Assembly: GCA_050049955.1 (NCBI GenBank)
Contig: JASFVG010000105.1
Coordinates: forward strand, 1-11,836
DNA: 11,836 nt
Direction of reading: 5' to 3'
DNA from: SKLM01 sp050049955
GTDB lineage: Bacteria > Chloroflexota > Anaerolineae > B4-G1
Part shown: piece by piece, positions 1 through 5,892 of the stretch
Position numbering within the stretch: position 1 is the stretch's first letter
Layout: each line of letters opens with the position of its first letter
Made by a program: the position numbers and the translations under genes
The notes under the pieces: generated by a model
Databases searched by the model: none
What the model saw: only the letters and a program-made list of their open reading frames with translations
Told to the model about the DNA's origin: nothing

Positions 1-83
1 GAAGCGTTCCGGCGGGTGACGTGACCAACGGGCGCGCCGCGCCATCCACAGCGGCGGCCGGGCACCGCTGATCGTCTCTATCG

Positions 84-783
84 CTAGGGGGCAGCCGAAC
101 CGGTCGGCAGGGGCAGCACCTTGATATGCCACCCAACCCACACCCACTCGCCGACCAGGGCTAACTCCAGCCGACCATCGCCATCCAAGTCGCCGACGTC
201 GTACAGCCTCCCCAGGGCGCCCGCGTCTCCGGTGTCTCGCACACCGCTATCGTTGGTGTCGTAGTCGCGCGAAGATGGCCAGTCATAGGCCATCTCCTCA
301 GTCCACTCCGCAGCACGGAGGGAGAGAACCTTCAAGTGCCAGTCGGCATAGCGGTGGACGTACCCGTAGCCACCGGTGGCGTCAGGGACATCCTCCCAGT
401 CGACGTTTCCCGCCAGGAGTATCTCTGCCTGGCGGATCTAGATAGCGAAGTCCATGGCCTCATCCATTGGGAGGGTTCTTCCAAGCGTTTCTTAAGGGTT
501 CCTCCCTCAACGAACTCCGTAACGATGCAGGTCATATCGTCCGACTCGCCGAAGTCGTGGACAGTGAGGATGTTGGGTGGCGAAGCCGTGCCACGGCTCG
601 CGCTTCCTGCGTGAAGCGCTCCACGAAACCTGGCTGCTCAGGTTAGTAAGAGGGCAATACCTTGACGGCGACGTACCGGTCGACGGCGGGCTGCTAGGCT
701 TTGTACACGGTGGCCATGCCCCCTCGTCCGGTCTATACGACGATTCGATTCCGATTCAAGCTGGTGCCTACCGGGGTGCCCAC
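84..783 (-). pseudogene. Degraded Ser/Thr protein kinase (PknB-like N-lobe) with FG-GAP-like tail
   Basis: Reading the minus strand from a possible GTG start at 783 (or ATG at 810) gives kinase N-lobe motifs in order: a glycine loop resembling GRGGMATVYKA (about 696-726), a VAIK-like YVAVKVLP (about 650-672), then FVERFTQEARAVARLRHP and, in another frame, ILTVHDFGE and TEFVEGGTLKKRL. In-frame stops lie at 733-735, 694-696 and 643-645, with another at 438-440. Two apparent one-base losses shift the frame, one near 572 within the HPN(I) motif and one near 466. The kinase C-lobe (HRD, DFG) is missing. After MDEAMDFAI the frame continues into two repeats resembling FG-GAP/VCBS blades, the second containing DLDGDGRLELAL (84 to about 420). 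Normal kinase domains are about 270 residues; fewer than 120 are visible here. The gene cannot encode an active kinase. What I see is motifs plus lesions; that an internal deletion joined the two parts is inference. Confidence 0.75.
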
Positions 784-983
784 TGCTCAATCCTTTGGCT
801 TGAGGGTCATGCCTTGCAGCGGTCAGTACTGTTGGCACGGGTGCAGGTGCTTCAGTGGTTGCTGTGCCGGACAATAGGCGGCAGTGCCACGCTCGGGCTG
901 GTCTGGTGATGCTGACCAACGAAAAAGCCGACTGTCTGCCAGGTCACACCTGAGCAGAAACTCGGCAATACTTGTCCTGTGGA

Positions 984-1022
984 AGGGACCGCAGGGAGGT
1001 ATGGGCCGACGGAGCGGTCCCT
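984..1022. repeat. Inverted repeat, 9-bp arms
   Basis: AGGGACCGC at 984-992 is perfectly complementary to GCGGTCCCT at 1014-1022, with a 21-base loop. A competing shorter stem, CCTGTGG with CCGCAGG, overlaps the left arm. Function unknown. Confidence 0.6.
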
Positions 1023-1162
1023 ATTCTCCGAGTGTGCTGTATCGCTCGGTGGCTGTCAAAGGGAACTGTGCATCGTGCGCGCTCTCCATACCGCATCGCG
1101 ATCAGGGCAGAGCCTGCCGGCACAGCGCGGCCGCCAATACCGCGGCTGGCCCTGCAGGCGCA

Positions 1163-1189
1163 ACGCCCCTTCGCTGGCGGAAGGGGCGT
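1163..1189. repeat. Perfect 10-bp hairpin
   Basis: ACGCCCCTTC (1163-1172) pairs perfectly with GAAGGGGCGT (1180-1189) around a 7-base loop. No T-tract follows on either strand. It could be a structural element of an unrecognised RNA or a decayed repeat. Confidence 0.65.
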
Positions 1190-1215
1190 CAAGTCCTTGC
1201 GGGAGAGCGGGGCGC

Positions 1216-1246
1216 CTTCGCTTGGCGATGTCAACCCAAGGCGAAG
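1216..1246. repeat. Imperfect hairpin, about 9-10 bp
   Basis: CTTCGCTTGG-like left arm (1216-1225) pairs with CCAAGGCGAAG (1236-1246) with one bulged G. It lies only about 27 bases from the perfect hairpin at 1163-1189, which adds to the impression of a structured segment. Confidence 0.4.
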
Positions 1247-1368
1247 CCTGGCCCAGGAACCGCTGGGAATGGTATTGAGGGTCGCCAGAAGTAGGCCTGC
1301 CTCCTCGGTGAACGAGAATGCAGGCGCCTAGGCCCTGGCATCAGCCCGTATGTCGCGGGGATTAGGGT

Positions 1369-1743
1369 CTAGGCTGCCGCTTCGGCTTCGGCCTCTTCCG
1401 CGGGCTCCTGTCCTTCCTCCACCTCCTGAGCGACCTTCACGGTCTTTTCAATCGCCTGGGTCAACTGCTGCTGAGCTTCCGCTAGGACAGACTGGCTCCG
1501 GCGCTGTGTCTCCTCGGCCCGGCGCTTGATGTCCGCCGCAACGGCCTCAGCCTTGGCGCGGGCGTCTGACAGTGTTCCCTCGGCCTGTGAGCGTAGTTCG
1601 ACCGTGCGCTCCCTAATCTGCTCGCGGGTCTCCTCGCCTGACTGGGGGGCAAGGAGGAGCGCGGCCGCCGCGCCCATCATCCCGCCCAATAGGAACCCAA
1701 AGAAGAAAGCCCCGAATTCCCCACCGCTGTTGTTGTTGCTCAT
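1369..1743 (-). CDS. YtxH-like membrane-anchored protein
   Basis: A 124-residue protein. The N-terminus is short and polar, followed by one glycine/alanine-rich hydrophobic segment (about residues 9-32, FGAFFFGFLLGG...) ending in LLLAPQSGEETREQI. A glycine-rich helix followed by LLAPxSGxETR is the hallmark of the YtxH family. The rest (about 40-110) is strongly charged, Ala/Glu/Arg-rich and predicted helical or coiled coil, ending in an acidic Glu/Ala tail. The start ATG at 1743 has AAGGAG 7 bases upstream. YtxH proteins are small, membrane-tethered and linked to stress responses in some Firmicutes; their biochemical role is not known. The upstream neighbour is a two-helix membrane protein with DUF948-like features, and ytxG (DUF948) and ytxH are also neighbours in Bacillus. 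No clear terminator follows. Confidence 0.85.
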   Translation of the reverse strand: MSNNNSGGEFGAFFFGFLLGGMMGAAAALLLAPQSGEETREQIRERTVELRSQAEGTLSDARAKAEAVAADIKRRAEETQRRSQSVLAEAQQQLTQAIEKTVKVAQEVEEGQEPAEEAEAEAAA

Positions 1744-1867
1744 CGCAAGTCTCCTTTTCCTCGTTACCAGATCAACCGACCAGGTCGAAACCTAGTTCTT
1801 GGCCACTACTATGACATCTATCGAAGAGCAAGGACCTGCACCAATGCCCGGCCCTGGCGCTGTCAAG

Positions 1868-2362
1868 CTATGCCCCGTCGTTCTTCCTACGCAGTTTGCC
1901 AATCTCGCTGAAGATGCGCCGCACGCCTGCCATGGTCCCGGACCACTTCATTACTGGGGATACAACGTTATGGCTGACGAACTTCGTCGTGCCCCTTACC
2001 GTCCTGACGGTCTCATTGGCGGCCTCCAACATTGGCCCAATCTCATCCCGTAGCAGAACAGTCAGTGACTGGATCTGGAGCATCAGGATGATCAACAAGA
2101 GCCCGATGAGCAGCGTCTCGAACGCGACGAAGATGATCGCCGCGTCCCGGAGCAGCCCTACAACCATGTTACTCGGGCTCGGAATCACCCCAGCCTCGGT
2201 GGCCTGATAGGCGCTGATCGAGAGGAACACGAGCAGCACAATCAGGCCGACCAGAAGGAGGCCGGCGATCGATCCGCCTATGATCATCCACCGTCGAGCG
2301 CGCAGTTCAGCTGGCGACGGGGGCGCGTCCGCGGCTACCGGAGGCTCCGGCAGGGCGGACAT
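1868..2362 (-). CDS. Two-helix membrane protein, DUF948/YtxG-like
   Basis: A 164-residue protein if it starts at the ATG at 2362, which has a moderate Shine-Dalgarno (GAAGGGA); an in-frame ATG at 2398 would add 12 residues. A Pro/Ala-rich N-terminus is followed by a transmembrane helix at about 25-50, a short outside segment, and a second helix at about 74-97. A polar tail follows containing LLRDEIGPMLEAANETV and TVRGTTKFVSHNVVSP, the alternating heptad-like pattern seen in DUF948/YtxG-type proteins. The tail ends in a basic KLRRKND patch. Function is not known; a role at the envelope together with the YtxH-like protein encoded 124 bases downstream is inference from family pairing. The gene directly follows mnmA, whose stop overlaps its likely promoter. 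Assignment to DUF948 is by eye and less certain than the gene itself. Confidence 0.8.
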   Translation of the reverse strand: MSALPEPPVAADAPPSPAELRARRWMIIGGSIAGLLLVGLIVLLVFLSISAYQATEAGVIPSPSNMVVGLLRDAAIIFVAFETLLIGLLLIILMLQIQSLTVLLRDEIGPMLEAANETVRTVRGTTKFVSHNVVSPVMKWSGTMAGVRRIFSEIGKLRRKNDGA

Positions 2363-2407
2363 CTCTGTTGTCCCTTCTACCTCGCGTAGGGTCTCCATAG
2401 CGAACGG

Positions 2408-2436
2408 ATTATAGCATGGAGTCATACGCTCCACAA
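2408..2436 (-). promoter_or_regulatory. Possible sigma-70 promoter inside the end of mnmA
   Basis: On the minus strand a perfect TATAAT (2408-2413) overlaps the mnmA stop codon. A weak -35, TTGTGG (2431-2436), lies 17 bases upstream. Transcription would begin near 2401, just before the ATGs at 2398 and 2362 of the membrane-protein gene. The poor -35 keeps confidence low. Confidence 0.4.
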
Positions 2437-3500
2437 ATGATCCCGCCACCAAGAACGGCATCGCCGTCGTATAGGACGAGGGACTGACCTGGCGCGATGC
2501 CTCGCTGGGGGGAGTCGAACACGACCCGGGCCCGTCTACTGGTCAGCGGGTACACGACGACGGAGGCGGGCCGCGCCCGGTACCGGATCTGTGCCAGGGC
2601 ACGGAAGGCGTGCGCTGCCGGCTGCCCGTCGATGACGTGCATTCTCTCTACAAGACACCAGTCCCAGTCCAGCTGCCCCGCTGTCCCCACAATGAGCTCG
2701 TTGTCCTCCGGCCTGATGGCCAGGACGTAAAGGGGCTCGGCCGCGGAGATCCCCAATCCCTTCCGCTGCCCGATCGTGTAGGCGGGCAAACCTTGGTGCT
2801 GCCCGAGTACGCGGCCGCCCGTGTCTCGAATGGGCCCGGGCCGGAACACGTGGGGAGCGCGGTCGGCCAGGAAGCGGCGATAGTCTTGCCTGGCGAGGAA
2901 GCAGATGTCCTGGCTCGATGGCTGCCCCGACACAGGCAGGCCGCGCCGACGAGCATAGTCGCGCACCGCCTCCTTTGTCAGCTCACCTAGAGGGAAAAGC
3001 ACACGCGCCAGCTGGTCCTGGGTCAATTGGTACAGGAAATACGACTGGTCTCTGTCCGGATCCTCACCGCGCAGGAGTTGATGTAGACCCTGGTGCCCGC
3101 GCACACGAGCATAGTGACCGGTTGCCAAGGCCTGGGCGCCCATCGTCAGGGCGCGGTCCAGCAGCAGGCCGAAGCGGAGGAAGCGGTTGCAGCGCACACA
3201 CGGGTTGGGCGTTCTGCCGGCCGCGTATTGGGCAATGAAGGGCTCGACAACCTGCTTGTGAAAAACCTCGCGGGCATCGATCAAGCGAAACGGGATGTGG
3301 AGTTGATCGCAGGTGCGGCGGGCTCGGTCTACGGCTTCGCTGGTGGGGACGGGACGGGATCGTTGGTTACCCCCCCGTAGCCTGAGCATGACGGCGACCA
3401 GGTCATAGCCGCGCTCCGCCAGGACGGAGGCGGCGACGGCGCTGTCGACACCGCCGCTGAGCGCGACCACCGTCGTCTCAGCAACAGCCGGACTGGTCAC
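2409..3500 (-). CDS. mnmA: tRNA-specific 2-thiouridylase MnmA
   Basis: MnmA activates the C2 oxygen of uridine 34 in tRNA for Lys, Glu and Gln by adenylation and replaces it with persulfide sulfur, giving s2U34. The 363-residue protein has the family's usual length. Visible motifs are the PP-loop ATP site SGGVDS (15-20), TPNPCVRCN with the first catalytic Cys101, TGHYAR (127-132), DQSYFLYQL (151-159), SSQDICFL with the second catalytic Cys200, and YTIGQRKGLGI in the C-terminal half. I chose the GTG start at 3500 because the PP-loop begins about 14 residues later, as in the family, and because GTGA overlaps the iscS stop. Longer in-frame extensions run back into iscS and lack family similarity. 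Translational coupling to the cysteine desulfurase makes direct sulfur transfer likely. In E. coli the TusABCDE relay sits between IscS and MnmA; no Tus gene is visible here. Confidence 0.97.
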   Translation of the reverse strand: MTSPAVAETTVVALSGGVDSAVAASVLAERGYDLVAVMLRLRGGNQRSRPVPTSEAVDRARRTCDQLHIPFRLIDAREVFHKQVVEPFIAQYAAGRTPNPCVRCNRFLRFGLLLDRALTMGAQALATGHYARVRGHQGLHQLLRGEDPDRDQSYFLYQLTQDQLARVLFPLGELTKEAVRDYARRRGLPVSGQPSSQDICFLARQDYRRFLADRAPHVFRPGPIRDTGGRVLGQHQGLPAYTIGQRKGLGISAAEPLYVLAIRPEDNELIVGTAGQLDWDWCLVERMHVIDGQPAAHAFRALAQIRYRARPASVVVYPLTSRRARVVFDSPQRGIAPGQSLVLYDGDAVLGGGIICGAYDSML

Positions 3501-4663
3501 CCGGCCTCTCGCAGCTGCCAGACGATGCCGGGCAGCACCTCCAAGACCCGATCCACGTCCGCTTCGTCGTTGGACCGCCCCAAGGTGAGGCGAAGGCTGC
3601 CGATGCCCCAATCAGCTCCAAAGCCGAGGGCCTGAAGGACAAAGGACGGTTCGGGTTCGCCTTCGGCACACGCAGCACCAGAGCTGGCAGCGATGCCCGC
3701 CATATCAAGGGCCTGGACGATCGACTCACCCTCCACGCCCTGGAAGGCGAAACTGGCGTGGTGGGCAAGACGGAACCTGGGGTGTCCGGTGAGGCGACTT
3801 TCCGGGACTGACGCCAGAATGCCCTCGATCAGCCGGTCCCGCAGGGCGCGCAGCCGGGTGGCCTCCGGCACACGCTCTGCCTCCGCCAGTCGCAGCGCAG
3901 TAGCCAGTCCCATCGCGCCGGCCACGTTCACGGTGCCTGGGCGCCGACCTCGCTCGTGGTCGCCCCCGGTGATCGTCGGCAACAGGGGCGTGTCGCGCCG
4001 AACGTAGAGCAGGCCGACGCCCTTAGGTCCGTAGAACTTGTGGGCTGAGAGGGCGACCAGGTCCGCACGGATATCGTCCAGCTCCAGCGGCAGTCGACCG
4101 GGAACCTGCACGGCATCGGTGTGGAAGAGGACGCCGCGCTCGCGGCATAGCCGTCCGATCTGCCTCATCCGCTGCACCGTGCCTATCTCGTTGTTAGCCA
4201 TCATGATGCTGACGATTGCTGTGTCAGGCTGGATCGCGTTCGAGACATCGTCGGGATCAACGAGTCCGTACTGATCCACGGGGAGGCGCGTCACCGGGAA
4301 GCCGAACAGGTCGCGCAGCTGGTCGACCGTGCGACCGACGGCATGGTGCTCGACAGGCATTGTGATGATATGGCTGCCGTGTCCCGCCTGGCGGGCGGCC
4401 CAGGCCGCGCCGCGCAAGGCGAGATTGTCGGCCTCGGTGCCCGAGCCGACGAAGACGATTTCTGAGGGCCGACAGCCCAGGACATCGGCAACCGTCTGAC
4501 GAGCGGCCTCGAGCGCGCTTGCGGCCTGACGCCCCAAGGCATGGGACGATTCGCTGTTGCCGAAGACAGCGCCGAGGTAGGGGGCCATCGCCTCCTCGAC
4601 TCGGGAGTCGACGGGCGTGGTCGCAGAGTGATCGAGGTATATTGTACGCTCAGCTGAGTCCAT
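3497..4663 (-). CDS. iscS: Cysteine desulfurase (IscS/NifS family)
   Basis: A PLP enzyme that converts L-cysteine to L-alanine and carries the sulfur as a persulfide for tRNA thiolation and Fe-S assembly. Length is 388 residues, typical for group I desulfurases. Visible features: YLDHSATTPVD (9-19), GSGTEADNLAL (73-83), EHHAV with His106, NNEIGTVQ (157-164), HTDAVQ with Asp183 and Gln186, SAHKFYGPKG with the PLP Lys209, and GAACAEGEPEPS with the catalytic Cys332. The usual GGxQExGxRxGT loop reads GGDHERGRRPGT, with Asp for Gln. The ATG at 4663 has GGAGG 6 bases upstream; the in-frame extension to 5023 crosses the promoter region and has no similarity to the family. The gene leads an operon with mnmA, overlapping it by 4 bases, so tRNA U34 thiolation is its most likely main duty. 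iscU and other ISC genes are not in view. NifS is an alternative name; sequence alone does not separate them. Confidence 0.96.
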   Translation of the reverse strand: MDSAERTIYLDHSATTPVDSRVEEAMAPYLGAVFGNSESSHALGRQAASALEAARQTVADVLGCRPSEIVFVGSGTEADNLALRGAAWAARQAGHGSHIITMPVEHHAVGRTVDQLRDLFGFPVTRLPVDQYGLVDPDDVSNAIQPDTAIVSIMMANNEIGTVQRMRQIGRLCRERGVLFHTDAVQVPGRLPLELDDIRADLVALSAHKFYGPKGVGLLYVRRDTPLLPTITGGDHERGRRPGTVNVAGAMGLATALRLAEAERVPEATRLRALRDRLIEGILASVPESRLTGHPRFRLAHHASFAFQGVEGESIVQALDMAGIAASSGAACAEGEPEPSFVLQALGFGADWGIGSLRLTLGRSNDEADVDRVLEVLPGIVWQLREAG

Positions 4664-4685
4664 TGACGTCCTCCAAGCGGTGCGC

Positions 4686-4714
4686 ATTGTAGCACACGGG
4701 TGTGGGAGCGTCAA
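4686..4714 (-). promoter_or_regulatory. Promoter of iscS-mnmA
   Basis: On the minus strand TTGACG (4709-4714) and TACAAT (4686-4691) are separated by 17 bases, each one mismatch from the sigma-70 consensus. Transcription would start near 4679, leaving a leader of about 15 bases before the ATG at 4663. Confidence 0.7.
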
Positions 4715-4729
4715 ACCTGTATCCTGTCG

Positions 4730-4739
4730 GATCGCGATC
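4730..4739. repeat. 10-bp perfect palindrome between divergent promoters
   Basis: GATCGCGATC lies between the leftward iscS promoter and the rightward iclR promoter. It could be an operator half-site or chance; a 10-bp palindrome is not rare in GC-rich DNA. Confidence 0.3.
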
Positions 4740-4816
4740 TTCCCTGGCGGCCAAGCTGGTGCCCAGATCCTGGTTGTCGTTCCAGATGCAACTCCCCTGC
4801 TGCCAGGCGACTCTGC

Positions 4817-4845
4817 TTGACAAAGTCGTAAGAATTTGATATACT
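4817..4845 (+). promoter_or_regulatory. Promoter of the iclR-led cluster
   Basis: A perfect TTGACA (4817-4822) is followed after 17 bases by TATACT (4840-4845), one mismatch from TATAAT. This is the best promoter in the window. Transcription would begin near 4852, giving a leader of about 180 bases before the iclR start at 5033. The iclR-kamA-family genes would be transcribed from here. Confidence 0.75.
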
Positions 4846-4848
4846 GGG

Positions 4849-4885
4849 TTTCACTAAGAGAAAAGCAGTTTCGTCGGGCAAAACT
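4849..4885 (+). promoter_or_regulatory. Candidate operator dyads at the transcription start
   Basis: Two short dyads lie side by side just downstream of the -10 box: TTTC-N7-GAAA (4849-4863) and AGTTT-N9-AAACT (4867-4885). IclR-family regulators commonly bind AT-rich palindromes at their own promoter. The position suits autorepression, but the arms are only 4-5 bases, so this is a suggestion. Confidence 0.3.
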
Positions 4886-5032
4886 CCACCCCTTTGGGAC
4901 AGCCTCCTGGTCTACAGACTGCTCTCCCCATGAAGTGGGACTGCTTGTGCGGTTCTCGGGCCCAGTCTCCGCCGGGCTAGAACTGTGATTCTCCTGAGTC
5001 GTCCAGTCCACCTCTGGACACATTCCTTGCCT

Positions 5033-5812
5033 ATGGACAGGGACCAGTACTACATCGAGGCACTGGGGCGAGGTCTAAGCGTGCTTGAGGCCTTCTCCAG
5101 GGAGATGCCCAGCCTGACCTTGACCCAGATCGCTGAAGCGAGCGGGCTGAGCAAGAGCACGGCCTTCCGCTTCACCTACACCTTGGAGGAACTCGGCTTC
5201 CTGGTGCGTGACCCGGAGACGAAGCGGTATCGTCCCGGCCTCAAGGTCCTACGCCTGGGCTTCACGGCGCTCAATAGCCTCGAGATGGGTCAAATCGCGC
5301 AACCGTACTTGAAGGCTTTGTCCGCCGAATGTGGTTGGACCACGAATATGACGGTCCGCGATGAGGCCGAGATCGTCTATGTGGCACGGAACAAGACGCA
5401 GGAGATCCTCAGTGTTGACCTCCACCTTGGCTCTCGCCTGCCGGCCTACTGTACGTCGATGGGCCTGGCGCAGTTGATAGACCTATCTCATACGGAGCTT
5501 CGTGACCTGCTGGGAGAGGGCCCCTATGAAAAGCGGGGGCCAAACACCATCACCACGCTCGACGCTTTGACAGCTGAGCTGGGGCTGGTACGACAACGGG
5601 GATACGCCATTTGTGACGAAGGGCTGGCACCTGGCTTGCGCGCCGTGGCCTCGCCGGTCAGGGGACATACAGACCAGATCGTGGCTGCAGTAAACATCTC
5701 GGCGCCGAGCGTCCGCGTCTCCCGTCGGGACCTGGAGGAATGCTTTGCTCCACTGGTCATGGAGGTTGCCCGTCGGATCTCGCTGGCCCTCGGTGCACGT
5801 GCCAACAACTGA
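5033..5812 (+). CDS. IclR-family transcriptional regulator
   Basis: A 259-residue DNA-binding regulator of normal IclR length. The N-terminus has the typical EALGRGLSVLEAF lead-in (9-21), then a winged helix-turn-helix with the recognition region ASGLSKSTAFRFTYTLEELG (about 36-55) and a wing to about 66. The effector-binding domain covers about 75-255, including the conserved region around SRLPAYCTSMGLAQL and the late GLRAVASPV segment. The ATG at 5033 gives the family's N-terminus; a GTG at 4985 would add 16 unconserved residues. No good Shine-Dalgarno precedes either. It lies 80 bases upstream of the KamA-family gene in the same direction and likely controls that gene, and perhaps the importer, in response to the imported compound or its product. 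Whether it represses or activates cannot be read from the sequence. Confidence 0.95.
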   Translation: MDRDQYYIEALGRGLSVLEAFSREMPSLTLTQIAEASGLSKSTAFRFTYTLEELGFLVRDPETKRYRPGLKVLRLGFTALNSLEMGQIAQPYLKALSAECGWTTNMTVRDEAEIVYVARNKTQEILSVDLHLGSRLPAYCTSMGLAQLIDLSHTELRDLLGEGPYEKRGPNTITTLDALTAELGLVRQRGYAICDEGLAPGLRAVASPVRGHTDQIVAAVNISAPSVRVSRRDLEECFAPLVMEVARRISLALGARANN

Positions 5813-5892
5813 TTGGAGCGCGGTAGCCGGGTGAGCAACGTCATAGTGTGGCTCAGATCTATCCAACACAGCAATCGAAAGAGGAGCAGAGC

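Larger units (their letters stand above)
784..1368. other. Gene-free stretch with several inverted repeats
   Basis: I find no coding region I believe here: the open frames on both strands overlap each other, show no recognisable domain and have no convincing ribosome binding site. What stands out are GC-rich dyads: 984-992 with 1014-1022, 1024-1028-region CCGAG with CTCGG nearby, 1163-1172 with 1180-1189, and an imperfect one at 1216-1246. No run of T follows any of them, so they are not classical terminators. The stretch may be decayed sequence like the neighbouring pseudogene, or a structured RNA. Nothing matches tRNA, RNase P RNA, tmRNA or SRP RNA by eye. Confidence 0.5.

Noticed and set aside
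884..1331. Several overlapping open frames of 90-140 codons on both strands
   Set aside because: They overlap each other, have no convincing ribosome binding sites and encode Arg/Ala/Gly-rich sequence without domains.
3501..3611. In-frame N-terminal extension of MnmA
   Set aside because: It lies inside iscS and precedes the PP-loop by far more than is usual; the GTG at 3500 fits the family.
4930..4980. A 16-codon upstream frame (MKWDCLCGSRAQSPPG) in the iclR leader, considered as a regulatory leader peptide
   Set aside because: No Shine-Dalgarno, no run of a regulatory codon and no terminator/antiterminator structure was seen; chance is the simpler reading.
4664..5023. In-frame 120-residue N-terminal extension of the cysteine desulfurase
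   Set aside because: It crosses both promoters, lacks family similarity, and the ATG at 4663 has a good Shine-Dalgarno and gives the normal N-terminus.
4852..5032. Riboswitch or T-box in the 180-base iclR leader
   Set aside because: No T-box motif or recognisable lysine or glycine riboswitch features; only weak stems such as GGGACTG with CAGTCTC.
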